Counted from the stretch's first letter, positions 7,023-16,916 are shown. The stretch is 64,000 nucleotides of DNA from Paracoccus wurundjeri (GCF_030678915.1 NZ_JAUUTZ010000019.1:26398-90397), one strand, 5' to 3'. Made by a program: numbers and translations. The notes: a model not told the origin generated them from the sequence alone.

Positions 7023-9574
7023 GCCGCCTGTCCCGCCCGCTTGAAGCCGGTATGCCCATCACCCTCTGGCGCGTATCGCCCATCTCGGAACAGCCGTTCG
7101 ATGTGTCCGAACGCCCGATGGAGGGCGAGATGGATCCGTTTTTCTTCCTGACCAAGGAGAAGAATTTCATCCCGCACGAATATCCCTGCCGGACTGATTT
7201 CGCGCAGCGTTTCCGGGGCCGGCGCCCCGAAGAGCGGGCTTTGGCCGCCCCGGACCGGGTCTGGCTTGGCTTCGGATCGCCACGGCTTGACCTCTCAGGC
7301 TTCTGGTTTCGCGCCACGCGTCTGGCGGCACGTGCCGAGACGCTTGTCATCGCCAGGATCGCGGGGCGCGCCACGCTGCGTCTGGCCACATGCGGAGGGG
7401 CGATACTGCGGGTGAATGGCCGGGAAATCCTTTGGATGGCGGAATACCGGCGCAATTTCGAGACTGCCGTCGAAATCGGGGTCGATCTCGTGGCGGGCGA
7501 GAACCGGATCGAATTGTTCCTCGACGATCTTGCCGAGCGGGATACCCGTTTCTATGCGCAACTGGACTATGCCGATGGTCCTCCGGCGCAGCAGGCGATC
7601 CAGATCGAAGCAGATGCCGCGCATGCACGCGAGATCGAGACCGCGCTGGAAACCATGCATTTTTCCCGAAGCAGTCACGATGGCGGGCCGGTCCGGCTGA
7701 CTCTGCCGCATGCGCTTTCAATACCTTGTCATGCCGAGATCCGGGTCGAAGGCGATTTCATGTCCCACGATCCGTTTCCTCCGATGCGGATTGCGCTTAC
7801 CGCGGGCGCGACCGAGATCGATCTTGGCGATGCCGATGCGCTTCCGGCGGATTTCCGGCATGTCGTGGTGCGCCTTGCGGTGGATGGTTTCGCGGCTGAA
7901 CGAATCTATGGCACCGAGATCGCCCATAGCGCGAAACAAGGGGCGGCACCTGCCGCCAGAGCCTCTCGCGTGACCGAGGCCCTGACCGCCGTTGCGACGG
8001 GGGGCGAGGCCGATACCGTGCGGGCGCTGGCGCGGCTGGCATTGCAGGATGGCGGCGCGGAAACCCGGAGCATGATCGAGGCGGCGCTGCCGCGGATCGA
8101 CGCCTGCTGGGATTGCGCGGATTTTGCGCTTGTGCCGCTGATCTGGTGCCGGACAAGCTGGCCCGAACTGCTGGGGCCGGATCTCTGCGCGCGCATCGAC
8201 CGGACGATTTGTGGTTACCGGTACTGGATGGATGAGCCGGGCAACGATGTGCAGTGGTATTTCTCTGAAAATCACGCGTTGCTGTTTCACACCGCCGCGC
8301 ATCTTGGCGGGGCGCTTTTACCAACCAGGACCTTTCTTCGCTCGGGGCGCACCGGCGCCGAGCAGTCCCGGACAGGCGCCGAAAGGCTTGCTCGCTGGTT
8401 CGACCATTTCGAAAAATGGGAGATGGCCGAGTTCAACTCTGCGCCCTATTTCCCAATCGATCTGAAGGGGTTGACGGCGCTTTACGCGCTTTCGCCCGAT
8501 GCCGGTTTGCGTGCGCGTGCCGAAAGCGGGATCCGCCGGCTGATCGGGATCGTGGCCAACTCCTCGCATAAGGGCGTGCTGACTGCCGCGCAGGGCCGAA
8601 GCTATGAACACACGCTTCGGGCTTCGATGACGCTGGAGCTTTCGGCGATCGCGCGGCTTCTGTGGGGGGCCGGAAGCTACGGCACCCGGTTCCATGCGAC
8701 GCCGCAGCTTGCGGTTTGCCTCAGGGATCACGGGCTGGTGCTGCCCGATGAGACGGATCGCGCCATCATGACGGGCGATCAAGCGCAGGAATGGCGGTTC
8801 GCGCAAGGTCAGGATGCGATTGCAAAGCTTTACCATTACAAGACCGCCGATCATGCGATGGGCAGCGCCGTGGCCTATCGCTGGTACGAATGGGGTTATC
8901 AGGAAACGCTGATCCATGCGCGGCTTGGCGAGAATCCGAATGCGCAGATATGGATCAACCATCCCGGCGAGGTGACCCATTCGGGCTATGGTCGGCCCTC
9001 TTACTGGGGCGGCTCAGCGTCGATTCCGCGCGTTCAGCAATATCGCGATCTGGCCCTTGTCCGGTTCTCCGGGGTGGCCTCGCAACCGGCATTTACCCAT
9101 GCCTGGTTTCCCACCGGGGATTTCGACAATGCCCGGATCGACGGTGACAGGGCTTATGCCCGGTCCGGGTCGGCCTATCTGATGCTGCGCGGCTCCCTGC
9201 CGTTCCGTCTGGTCGACAACGGCCCGTCCGCTGGGAACGAGCTGCGCCTTTCCGGACAGGAAAACTGGTGGCTCTTGCGGCTCGGGTCGGCCCGTGCCCA
9301 CGGGGACGAGGGGGCATTCGCGGCGCGATTTGCCGCATTATGCCCCGAAGAGGGGGCGACGGCGATCAAGGTTGTGGATCCGGATTACGGGCGTGTAACC
9401 TTCCATGATGACGGCTCGGTGGCGGCAGAGGGCCGGCGGATCGATCCGGCCGATTTTACCGTTTCGGGTCAGCGGGAAATCCTGCCCCGCGTTCCGTTCG
9501 TTACGCCGCAGGACAAAGCAAGGACCAAGGTCGATACCGGCCCGGGACCATTGACAGGGAGGAAGACCGGATGA
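7019..9574 (+). CDS. Large carbohydrate-active-like protein (toroid plus beta domains) of unknown family
   Basis: 851 residues, no signal peptide. I read an N-terminal beta-rich region (about 60-300), a central helical region with repeated aromatic/His motifs (VQWYFSENHALLFHTAAHLGG, FEKWEMAEFNSAPYFPIDLKG) that looks like an alpha/alpha toroid, and a C-terminal beta-sandwich-like region (AYLMLRGSLPFRLVDNGP). This order recalls heparinase-like lyases and related hydrolases, but I cannot assign a numbered family. SENH, the E-x-NS-x-Y motif and RSYEHTLRASM are candidate active-site elements. It sits between GH105 and the sugar importer, so it probably cleaves an imported pectic oligosaccharide in the cytoplasm. 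It is coupled upstream and downstream by ATGA overlaps. Confidence 0.6.
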   Translation: MSRLSRPLEAGMPITLWRVSPISEQPFDVSERPMEGEMDPFFFLTKEKNFIPHEYPCRTDFAQRFRGRRPEERALAAPDRVWLGFGSPRLDLSGFWFRATRLAARAETLVIARIAGRATLRLATCGGAILRVNGREILWMAEYRRNFETAVEIGVDLVAGENRIELFLDDLAERDTRFYAQLDYADGPPAQQAIQIEADAAHAREIETALETMHFSRSSHDGGPVRLTLPHALSIPCHAEIRVEGDFMSHDPFPPMRIALTAGATEIDLGDADALPADFRHVVVRLAVDGFAAERIYGTEIAHSAKQGAAPAARASRVTEALTAVATGGEADTVRALARLALQDGGAETRSMIEAALPRIDACWDCADFALVPLIWCRTSWPELLGPDLCARIDRTICGYRYWMDEPGNDVQWYFSENHALLFHTAAHLGGALLPTRTFLRSGRTGAEQSRTGAERLARWFDHFEKWEMAEFNSAPYFPIDLKGLTALYALSPDAGLRARAESGIRRLIGIVANSSHKGVLTAAQGRSYEHTLRASMTLELSAIARLLWGAGSYGTRFHATPQLAVCLRDHGLVLPDETDRAIMTGDQAQEWRFAQGQDAIAKLYHYKTADHAMGSAVAYRWYEWGYQETLIHARLGENPNAQIWINHPGEVTHSGYGRPSYWGGSASIPRVQQYRDLALVRFSGVASQPAFTHAWFPTGDFDNARIDGDRAYARSGSAYLMLRGSLPFRLVDNGPSAGNELRLSGQENWWLLRLGSARAHGDEGAFAARFAALCPEEGATAIKVVDPDYGRVTFHDDGSVAAEGRRIDPADFTVSGQREILPRVPFVTPQDKARTKVDTGPGPLTGRKTG

Positions 9575-10848
9575 AGTTCACGATGACATCGTTTGTGGCG
9601 CTGGCCGTGGCTGGGTTCGGCTCGGTGGCGTTCGCTCAGGGCAGGACCGAGATCCGCGTGATGTGGTACTCTGACGGGATCGAGGGCGAGGTGATGCAGG
9701 ATCTGCTCGACCGGTTCGAAGAAAGCCATCCCGAGATCGACGTGGTTCTGGACAATGTCGCCTATCAGGTGATTCAGGAGCAATTGCCGATCCAGCTTGC
9801 CTCCGGTCAGGGGCCGGATATCGCCCGGGTGACGAATCTCAAGGAACAGGCCGAGCATTGGCTGGATCTGCGTGAATATGTCGAGGATCCAGCCTATTGG
9901 GAGACGAATTTCGGCGACCGTTTCGACTGGATGCGGCCCGACGGCTCGGATGCGATCCCGGGCTTCATGACCCAGCTTACCCTGACCGGCGGTTTCGCCA
10001 ACAAGACGCTTTTCGAACAGGCCGGCGTGGAAATGCCCGGCGAGGGCGCGACCTGGGACGACTGGATTGCGGCCTCGAAAGAGGTGATGGAAAGCCAGCA
10101 ACTGCCCGCCGCCTTTGCGATCGACCGGTCGGGGCATCGTATCTCGGCGGGCACCGCGTCCTATGGTGCGAATTATATCGGCGATGACGGGATGCCCGCG
10201 CCGATCGACGACGGCACCATGAGTTTCGCCACGAAGCTTGTCGAATGGACCGAAGAAGGGCTGATGCTGCCCGAGGTATGGGTTTCGGCTGCCGGAACCA
10301 CCTATCGCGCTGCGACGGACGATTTCATCAATGCCCAGATCCCGTTCTATTATTCCGGCTCGTGGCTGATCGCGAATCTCTCGACCAAGATCGGCGACGC
10401 CTTCGACTGGGTTGCCACCGGCACGCCTTGCGGGACCGAGGCTTGCGCCGGTCTTGCGGGCGGGGCGGGTCTTGTGGGGATCAAATATACCCAGCATCCC
10501 AAAGAGGTCGCGGTGGTAATGGACTATCTCGCGTCGGAAGAGGTTCTGCGCGAATTCACCGAACGTACCCTGTTCCTGCCCGCCCATAAGGGTGTGGTCG
10601 AGGCGGGCGGCCTGAATTTTCAGACCGACGATCCGAATGTCGCGCCGGCGCTCGAGAAATTCATCGCTGCCTCGGGCGAGTCCTCGCCGCTTACGGATGC
10701 CTTGCCGGCGTGGAAATGGGGGAATGCCTATTACGGTACGCTCGTCACCCGTATCAGTCAGGTCATGGCGGGCGAGATCAGCCTTGACGAGGCCCGCAGC
10801 ATGATGGACCAGGACATCGCCGATCAGGTCGGCGCGGCGTCGCAATAA
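9571..10848 (+). CDS. Sugar ABC importer, periplasmic binding protein (CUT1, family 1)
   Basis: 425 residues with a signal peptide (MKFTMTSFVALAVAGFGSVAFA|QG) and the family-1 fold: DRFEESHPEIDVVLDNVAYQ near the N terminus, GQGPDIARVTNLKEQ, and a cysteine pair (CGTEACAGLAGG) that may form a disulphide. It delivers oligosaccharides to the two permeases that follow. Genomic context with GH105 suggests an unsaturated galacturonide or rhamnogalacturonide ligand; that is inference. It starts inside the preceding gene's stop (ATGA). Confidence 0.85.
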   Translation: MKFTMTSFVALAVAGFGSVAFAQGRTEIRVMWYSDGIEGEVMQDLLDRFEESHPEIDVVLDNVAYQVIQEQLPIQLASGQGPDIARVTNLKEQAEHWLDLREYVEDPAYWETNFGDRFDWMRPDGSDAIPGFMTQLTLTGGFANKTLFEQAGVEMPGEGATWDDWIAASKEVMESQQLPAAFAIDRSGHRISAGTASYGANYIGDDGMPAPIDDGTMSFATKLVEWTEEGLMLPEVWVSAAGTTYRAATDDFINAQIPFYYSGSWLIANLSTKIGDAFDWVATGTPCGTEACAGLAGGAGLVGIKYTQHPKEVAVVMDYLASEEVLREFTERTLFLPAHKGVVEAGGLNFQTDDPNVAPALEKFIAASGESSPLTDALPAWKWGNAYYGTLVTRISQVMAGEISLDEARSMMDQDIADQVGAASQ

Positions 10849-10851
10849 GCG

Positions 10852-11862
10852 ATGGCCGGGCTTGGCGAAACCCTTGGACGGGCAGCCACCTGGCCGTTCA
10901 CCCTTATGGCAAGGGCCGTCGATCCGCCGCTAAGGGTCTGGCAGCGCTGGACTGGCACCGGTGGCATGGCAGCCGTGTTCCTTGCGCCCAATCTTGCGAT
11001 TTTCGGCGTATTCGTCCTGATTCCACTGGTCCTGAATTTCGTCTATTCGATGACCGGCGGAACCGGAATCCTGCTTGATCAGCGTCCTTTCATCGGGATG
11101 GAACAATATGGGCGCCTTCTTGAATGCGAGGATTACACCCGCCGTATCACCTGCCGCGAGGATCAGTTCTGGACGGCGGTAACCAATACCGCGGGTTTCG
11201 TGATATTCCAGGTTACGCTGATGGTGGTGGTCTCGCTGATCACAGCCCTGATCCTTAACCGCAACATCCGGGGCCGCGGTTTCTTTCGCGCGGTGTTCTT
11301 CTTTCCGGTTCTTCTGTCGCCTGTCGTCGTCGGGTTGATCTGGCGCTGGATTCTGCAGCGGGAAGGACTTTTGAACCTGATCGCGGTTAATCTGGGGCTG
11401 GAACCCGAAATCTGGCTGAATGACCGGTTTTATGCCTTTGCCGCCACGATCGGGGTGTCGACCTGGGCGCATATGGGATTCTATACGCTGATCCTTCTGG
11501 CCGGGCTTCAGGCGATCCCGCGCGATCTTTACGAGGCGGCCGAGATGGACGCGACCCCGCCGTCGCGCGTGTTCCGGCGCATCACGCTGCCGCTTCTGGG
11601 ACCGAATTTCGCCGTCGTGCTGGTGCTTGCACTGATCCGCAGCGTGCAGATCTTCGACGAGGTCTATGTACTGACCGGCGGCGGGCCCGGAACCTCGACC
11701 CTCTATCTCACGCAATATATCTATGAGGTCGGTTTCGCCTCGATCCTGCGCAATCCGGGATTGGCGGCGGCGGCATCGATTCTGATGGGGGCCGTGCTCG
11801 TGGTGCTGACGCTTCTGCAACTCTGGCTCTCGCGCCGGGCAGAAGGAAGGCGGGCGCGATGA
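10852..11862 (+). CDS. Sugar ABC importer, permease 1 (MalF/UgpA type)
   Basis: 336 residues with about six transmembrane helices. The conserved EAA loop that contacts the ATPase reads EAAEMDATPPSRVFRRITLPLLGP. A longer periplasmic loop with two cysteines (LLECEDYTRRITCRED) follows the first helix. It starts three bases after the binding-protein stop and overlaps the next permease by four bases, so it is co-translated. It forms the heterodimeric channel with the next gene. Confidence 0.88.
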   Translation: MAGLGETLGRAATWPFTLMARAVDPPLRVWQRWTGTGGMAAVFLAPNLAIFGVFVLIPLVLNFVYSMTGGTGILLDQRPFIGMEQYGRLLECEDYTRRITCREDQFWTAVTNTAGFVIFQVTLMVVVSLITALILNRNIRGRGFFRAVFFFPVLLSPVVVGLIWRWILQREGLLNLIAVNLGLEPEIWLNDRFYAFAATIGVSTWAHMGFYTLILLAGLQAIPRDLYEAAEMDATPPSRVFRRITLPLLGPNFAVVLVLALIRSVQIFDEVYVLTGGGPGTSTLYLTQYIYEVGFASILRNPGLAAAASILMGAVLVVLTLLQLWLSRRAEGRRAR

Positions 11863-12914
11863 GCCGGATCCTTGCCTTCATCTTCCGGCGCAGGGGCCAT
11901 GGCGGGGGCTGGCACTGGACCGACATTGCCACCTGGATCTGGCTGATCGGCGGCACGATCCTGATGTTCGGCCCCGCGCTCTGGCTTGTCGCCTCGTCGT
12001 TCAAGGGGCCGGCGCAATTGGCGGAATTCCCGCCGACGCTTTTGCCCTATGTCCAGCAGACGGCAATGGTCGAGGGATATGACGCACCGCTGCCGCTTTA
12101 CACGGCGACGCAGGAAGACGGTTCGACAAAAGTCCTGGCAGAGATCCGGCGTATCGGCGTCAATTCGCAAATGGTCGATCCCGGGAACCCGGATGAACGG
12201 ATCAACGTGAATATCGCCGATCGCAGCCCCGTCCGCGAGATCGGGCTTGCAACCGGGAACTATGCAGAGCCGCTTGTGAAGAACAATTTCCTGCGGTTCC
12301 TCTGGAACTCGGTCTTCGTGACGGTGATGGCCACGCTGATCACGCTTTTCACCAATTCCATGGCCGCATTCGCGCTTTCGAAATACCGGTTCCGCGGCCG
12401 CGACGGGGTGATGCTGCTGATCGTCGCGACGCTCATGGTGCCGCTTTCGGTGATCCTCGTGCCGCTTTACTCGGTGGTGAATGCGATGGGGCTTCTTAAT
12501 TCGCTCTGGGGGGTGATCCTGCCCACCGTGGCGACACCCACGGGAGTCTTCCTGCTCAGGCAATACATGCTTACCATCCCCGACGAGCTTCTGGAGGCCG
12601 CGCGGATGGACCATGCCAGCGAATGGCAGATCTACTGGCGGATCGTCCTGCCGCTTGCCGCGCCCGCGCTTGCGGTTCTTGCGATCTTTTCGGTGGTCTG
12701 GCGTTGGAACGACTTTCTCTGGCCGCTGATCGTGTTGTCACAGCGCGAGCATTATACGCTGCAGGTCGGGCTCAACACTTACGCGGGCGAGTTGAACGTG
12801 CAATGGCATTATATTCTCGCCATGACCGTGGTGACGATGATTCCGGTGATTCTGGTCTTCCTGTTCCTTCAGCGTTTCATCACCACCGGAATCGCCGGGG
12901 CTGGCATCAAATAG
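11859..12914 (+). CDS. Sugar ABC importer, permease 2 (MalG/UgpE type) with an enlarged periplasmic loop
   Basis: 351 residues, longer than the usual 270-300. After helix 1 there is an insert of roughly 90 residues (FKGPAQLAEFPPTLLPYVQQ... to ...LVKNNFLRFLWNS) that should lie in the periplasm; such P-loops occur in MalF partners but are less common on the MalG side. The EAA loop is EAARMDHASEWQIYWRIVLP. The other five helices and the terminal GAGIK tail are standard. The insert may help dock the binding protein or recognise a bulky ligand. Confidence 0.88.
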   Translation: MSRILAFIFRRRGHGGGWHWTDIATWIWLIGGTILMFGPALWLVASSFKGPAQLAEFPPTLLPYVQQTAMVEGYDAPLPLYTATQEDGSTKVLAEIRRIGVNSQMVDPGNPDERINVNIADRSPVREIGLATGNYAEPLVKNNFLRFLWNSVFVTVMATLITLFTNSMAAFALSKYRFRGRDGVMLLIVATLMVPLSVILVPLYSVVNAMGLLNSLWGVILPTVATPTGVFLLRQYMLTIPDELLEAARMDHASEWQIYWRIVLPLAAPALAVLAIFSVVWRWNDFLWPLIVLSQREHYTLQVGLNTYAGELNVQWHYILAMTVVTMIPVILVFLFLQRFITTGIAGAGIK

Positions 12915-12922
12915 GGGGACGC

Positions 12923-13972
12923 ATGGGACGGATTGCCTTGGAGGGGATCACCAAGAACTTTGGCAATGTCGAAGTGATCCACGGCATCGATCTTGAGATC
13001 GGCGAGGGCGAACTGGTCGTTTTCGTCGGTCCCTCGGGCTGCGGAAAGTCCACGCTGCTGCGACTGATCGCGGGCCTCGACCAGCCGACGACCGGCAGCA
13101 TCCGGATCGACGGCAAGGACGTCACCCGCGTCTCCGCCGCCGATCGCGGTCTTGCCATGGTGTTTCAGTCCTATGCGCTATACCCGCATATGACCGTGCG
13201 CCAGAACCTGTCTTTCGGGCTGGAAAACACCCGGATGCCAAAACCCGAGATCGCCAGCCGGATCGACGAGGCAGGGCGGATGCTTGAGATCGGTGACCTG
13301 ATGGAGCGCCGCCCGACCCAGCTTTCCGGCGGCCAGCGTCAACGCGTCGCGATTGGTCGTGCCATCGTTCGTAACCCCTCGGCGTTTCTTCTGGACGAGC
13401 CTTTGTCGAATCTCGACGCCGAACTGCGCGGGACGATGCGGGCAGAGCTTGCGCGGCTGCATGAACGGCTGGGAACGACGATGATCTATGTCACCCATGA
13501 TCAGGTCGAGGCAATGACGCTTGCCGACAGGATCGTTGTCCTGCGCAAGGGCATTGTCGAGCAGGTGGACACGCCGCTTGGGCTTTACAACCGGCCGCAG
13601 AACCTTTTCGTCGCGGGCTTCATCGGCGCCCCGAACATGAATTTCTTTCGCAGCCGCGCCAGCGCCGGCGCGGCCGAGTTGCCGGGCGGCCTGAAGATTC
13701 CGGCGCCATGCGACGGCGAAATCACGATCGGTATCCGCCCGCAGGATCTGAAACTTGCCGGTGACGACGCGCCGGCTCTGGAGGGCGAGATCCGGCTTAT
13801 CGAGGCGCTTGGCGCGGAAACCGTCATCCATGCCGATGCGGTGGATGGAACGCCGCTGGTGACGGTCCTGTCCGGTCAGCCGATCCTTGGGACCGGCCAG
13901 CGCATCAGGCTGACTTTCGACGGATTGCCGCATCTGTTCGGAGCAGACGGAAAGCGGTTGAACCAGGATTAA
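12923..13972 (+). CDS. Sugar ABC importer, ATPase (UgpC/MsmK/SmoK type)
   Basis: 349 residues. Walker [11 protein letters not shown]-loop [11 protein letters not shown], signature [16 protein letters not shown], Walker [13 protein letters not shown] and the His-loop VTHDQ are all present. The C-terminal OB-type regulatory domain (ITIGIRPQDLKL) is typical of CUT1 ATPases. ATG 12923 follows AGGGGGAC and places the first beta-strand at residue 3; longer upstream frames are shadows of the permease. It completes the five-gene oligosaccharide operon. Confidence 0.9.
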   Translation: MGRIALEGITKNFGNVEVIHGIDLEIGEGELVVFVGPSGCGKSTLLRLIAGLDQPTTGSIRIDGKDVTRVSAADRGLAMVFQSYALYPHMTVRQNLSFGLENTRMPKPEIASRIDEAGRMLEIGDLMERRPTQLSGGQRQRVAIGRAIVRNPSAFLLDEPLSNLDAELRGTMRAELARLHERLGTTMIYVTHDQVEAMTLADRIVVLRKGIVEQVDTPLGLYNRPQNLFVAGFIGAPNMNFFRSRASAGAAELPGGLKIPAPCDGEITIGIRPQDLKLAGDDAPALEGEIRLIEALGAETVIHADAVDGTPLVTVLSGQPILGTGQRIRLTFDGLPHLFGADGKRLNQD

Positions 13973-13999
13973 AGCATGTCGCTTCCCCTTCCTCTCTTT

Positions 14000-14047
14000 C
14001 TTCTTTGCGGTAAATACCTCGGGAGTCCGGGGGCAGCGCCCCCGGCC
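14000..14047 (+). repeat. Rhodobacteraceae-type intergenic element with hairpin, copy A
   Basis: The consensus TTCTT..TGC..AAATA.C.CGGG.A.TCCGG leads into a perfect hairpin, CCGGGGGC (14027-14034) with GCCCCCGG (14038-14045). It lies between the ATPase stop and the convergent LysR gene, so it probably works as a terminator. A second copy lies at 57825-57870 on the other strand. I remember this motif as widespread in Rhodobacteraceae intergenic regions. Confidence 0.65.
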
Positions 14048-14173
14048 ATCGCGGGACGCAGGTAATCGGCCTGCCCGCTTCAGCACGACATGCTGCGGAA
14101 ATGCTCCGGAATTCGGGTCAGGGCAGGATATCGTCTGTGGCACGGGCCATGCTTTCGTTGGCGCGAAACCGTT

Positions 14174-15103
14174 TCAATGATCGCGGCCGGGCATCTCGCC
14201 TCCGAATTCCTGAAGCGCTGTCAGCGTCGGTGACCGTCGCAATTCGGCAAGGAAATTCGCCTGAATGCGCTTGGCCGGTTCACCCTTCCGGGTAATGAGG
14301 CAGATCGGTACTGGCTGGCTGGGAAAAAGCGGCCGGGCCGACAGGCGGTATCGGTCGCCGACCGAGGCGGTCAGCGAATCCACGAAGGCCACGCCCATCC
14401 CCACCTCGGCCATCAGGCAGGCCACCGAGGAATAACGCACTTCGGCAATCGCCTGTGATCGCAATTCCGCGGTCAGGATATCGCGGGATATGGCAAGATC
14501 GAGGCTGGAATTCTGTTCGTAAAGGATCAGCGGCACGCCGGTAAGATCCTGCGAGGTGAGGGCAAGCTTGTTCTCAAGCGGATGGCCCGGGGGGAAAACA
14601 CAGACCATCTGCGCCATTGCCAGCACTTCATAGGCCAGCCCCTCGCGCTCGGGCGGGTTCAGTCCCAGCCCGATATCCGCGGTTCGGGTCTGTACCGATT
14701 CCAGCACTCCGGTGATTCGCCGCGTGTCCAGATGCACCCGCACTGCCGGACGTTTCGACACGAATTCCTTCAGGGCCCGGGGAATCAGCGCATTGGCCAT
14801 CGGCGGGGTGCCGACGACCCGCAAATGCCCGCTTTCGCTGCGCTGACGAGCCTCGATCCTATGGGTAAATGCCTGATATATCGAAAAGATCGAATCGCTG
14901 TCCTGATAGATTTCATCCGCATCCGGTGTCGGCACCAAGCGGTTGCCGAAGCGTTCGAACAGCGGAAAGCCGATTTTCGTTTCCATCTGCCGGATCATGT
15001 TCGAAACCAGCGGCTGCGATACGTTGAGCGCCTTGGCTGCGCCGATGGTGGTCCGGGCGCGGACGACTTCGCGGAAGATTTCCAACTGCCTCAATGTGAA
15101 CAT
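14174..15103 (-). CDS. LysR-family regulator of the hydantoin operon
   Basis: 309 residues. The N-terminal winged helix (LRQLEIFREVVRARTTIGAA, LNVSQPLVSNMIRQME) is followed by a LysR substrate-binding domain (GHLRVVGTPPMANALIPRAL, VPLILYEQNSSLDLA). The ATG at 15103 has AAGGAG six bases upstream. It is divergent from the amino-acid ABC importer with 210 bases between the starts, so it most likely activates that operon when its cyclic amide or amino-acid inducer is bound. The effector is not known. Confidence 0.88.
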   Translation of the reverse strand: MFTLRQLEIFREVVRARTTIGAAKALNVSQPLVSNMIRQMETKIGFPLFERFGNRLVPTPDADEIYQDSDSIFSIYQAFTHRIEARQRSESGHLRVVGTPPMANALIPRALKEFVSKRPAVRVHLDTRRITGVLESVQTRTADIGLGLNPPEREGLAYEVLAMAQMVCVFPPGHPLENKLALTSQDLTGVPLILYEQNSSLDLAISRDILTAELRSQAIAEVRYSSVACLMAEVGMGVAFVDSLTASVGDRYRLSARPLFPSQPVPICLITRKGEPAKRIQANFLAELRRSPTLTALQEFGGEMPGRDH

Positions 15104-15133
15104 GGAAACTCCTTAAAATGCCGGGTTCGGCGG

Positions 15134-15168
15134 CATTATAATGAAATATTATTTTCTGATCCAATAAT
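15134..15168. promoter_or_regulatory. LysR binding region between the divergent genes
   Basis: Two palindromes lie close to the LysR start: CATTATAATG (15134-15143) and ATTATT-N9-AATAAT (15148-15168), the second with T-N11-A geometry as expected for LysR boxes. The surrounding tract is strongly AT-rich, unlike the flanking coding DNA. Confidence 0.5.
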
Positions 15169-15313
15169 TAATAACTTACTATATTGCGCGACCCGCCATG
15201 CCCATGCTGAACTTGACGTAACGGAGTTCGCGGTCGCGTCGTTTCATGCTTCTCGGCCTGATCGCCGATTGGACCGTTTTGGTCCCAAGACAAACCAACA
15301 GAGGGGAAACAAC

Positions 15314-16144
15314 ATGAAATACCTGATCAGCGGGCTGGCATTATCTCTGGCACTGGGTGGCCCCGCATTGGCGCAAGACAAATATGTCGTCGCAGTGGAC
15401 GGAACCTTTGCCCCACATGCCATGCCGACGATGGATGGCGGGCTGGAAGGCTTCAATATCGATTTGATCAATGTCATCGGCGAACGGCTTGGTGCCGAAA
15501 TCGAGATCGTCGCCACCCAGTATTCGGGCATCCTGCCCGGGCTTCAGGCCGGAACCTATGATTTCGTGATCGCTCCGACCACGATCACGCCAGAGCGGGC
15601 CGAGGCCTATTATTTCTCGGAAGGTTATCTGAATACCGATTTCCAGTTTCTGGTGAAAGCCGGCGGGCCGGAAATCACCGAGCTCGAGCAATTTGAGGGG
15701 CAGGTGATCGCGGTCAACAAGGGTTCGGCCTATGACAGTTGGGCACGCGAGTTGGCCGATGAGATCGGCTGGACCGTCGAAAGCTACGGCACCGCGACCG
15801 ATGCGGTTCAGGCGGTCGTCTCGGGCCGGGCCTTCGCGACCGTGGCGGGCAATACCGTCATCGCATGGGCTGCCAAGCAGAACCCGGCAGTGCAGCTAAG
15901 CTATCTGCATTCGACCGGCCTTGTCTGGGGCATGCCCTTCCGCAAGGGCGATGACGAACTGCGCGAGAAGATAGAAGGCGTCATCGAATGCCTGAAAACC
16001 GACGGCACGATCGCCGAGCTGCATGTGAAATGGTTCGATTCCGAGCCCGCCGAGGATTCCGCCGCCGTCACGCCGCGCCCCGGCTGGGGAGAGCCCGATC
16101 TGCCCGGCTATGTCGAGGACGATCATGAGCCCGGTTGTGCTTGA
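15314..16144 (+). CDS. Amino-acid-type ABC importer, binding protein (family 3)
   Basis: 276 residues. Signal peptide [22 protein letters not shown], then the family-3 fold: [50 protein letters not shown]. The start ATG follows GAGGGGAAACAAC. It captures a small amino-acid-like ligand in the periplasm for the two permeases downstream. Given the hydantoinase, carbamoylase and racemase in the same operon, the ligand may be a hydantoin, N-carbamoyl amino acid or related cyclic amide; this is inference. Confidence 0.87.
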   Translation: MKYLISGLALSLALGGPALAQDKYVVAVDGTFAPHAMPTMDGGLEGFNIDLINVIGERLGAEIEIVATQYSGILPGLQAGTYDFVIAPTTITPERAEAYYFSEGYLNTDFQFLVKAGGPEITELEQFEGQVIAVNKGSAYDSWARELADEIGWTVESYGTATDAVQAVVSGRAFATVAGNTVIAWAAKQNPAVQLSYLHSTGLVWGMPFRKGDDELREKIEGVIECLKTDGTIAELHVKWFDSEPAEDSAAVTPRPGWGEPDLPGYVEDDHEPGCA

Positions 16145-16916
16145 TTCATCGTTAAATCAGGGCAAGGCCGCGCCTGTTGAAAAGCGGCCCACGCTGGAGG
16201 TCATCGGGCTGAAGAAATCCTTCGGCACGGTAGAAGTTCTGAAGAATGTCAGCCTGCAGGTGGCGAAGTCCGAAATGGTTTTCGTGCTCGGCCGTTCCGG
16301 TTCGGGAAAATCCACCATGCTGCGTTGCTGTAACCGCCTGGAGGAACCCAATTCGGGCGACATATTGCTGGAAGGCGAAAAGATCACCGGGCGCGGCGTG
16401 AATCTTGACCGGCTTCGCCGCCGCATCGGCATGGTGTTCCAAAGCTTCAACCTCTATCCGCATCTCGATGCCCGCGGAAATGTCACGCTGGCCCTGCGCA
16501 AGGTGCTGAAGCTGTCGCGTGACGAGGCCAGAGCGCGCGCCGACACCGCGCTGGCCCGGGTCGGGCTGGCCGATAAGGCGGAAAACTATCCCTCGCAACT
16601 TTCGGGCGGCCAGCAGCAGCGCGTCGCCATCGCCCGCGCCATCGCGCTGGAACCGGCAGTGATGCTGTTCGACGAGCCGACTTCGGCGCTTGATCCCGAA
16701 CTGGTCGGCGATGTGCTGGGCGTCATGCGGGAACTGAAGCAGGACGGTATGACCATGCTGGTCGTCAGTCATGAAATGGCCTTCGCGCGCGAAGCCGCCG
16801 ATCGCGTCGTCTTCATGGCGGATGGCGAGATCGTCGAAGAGGGACCGCCCGAAGATCTGTTCGGAAACCCGCAGCACGAACGCACCCGCGCCTTTCTTGC
16901 CCGTTACAGCCAATGA
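16125..16916 (+). CDS. Polar amino-acid-type ABC importer, ATPase (GlnQ family)
   Basis: 263 residues. Walker [12 protein letters not shown]-loop [11 protein letters not shown], signature [15 protein letters not shown], Walker [13 protein letters not shown] and His-loop VVSHEM. ATG 16125 is chosen over 16110 because GAGG (16114-16117) is then seven bases upstream; the gene overlaps the binding-protein end by 20 bases. It has a 25-residue N-terminal extension ([20 protein letters not shown]) before the first strand. Confidence 0.88.
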   Translation: MSPVVLDSSLNQGKAAPVEKRPTLEVIGLKKSFGTVEVLKNVSLQVAKSEMVFVLGRSGSGKSTMLRCCNRLEEPNSGDILLEGEKITGRGVNLDRLRRRIGMVFQSFNLYPHLDARGNVTLALRKVLKLSRDEARARADTALARVGLADKAENYPSQLSGGQQQRVAIARAIALEPAVMLFDEPTSALDPELVGDVLGVMRELKQDGMTMLVVSHEMAFAREAADRVVFMADGEIVEEGPPEDLFGNPQHERTRAFLARYSQ

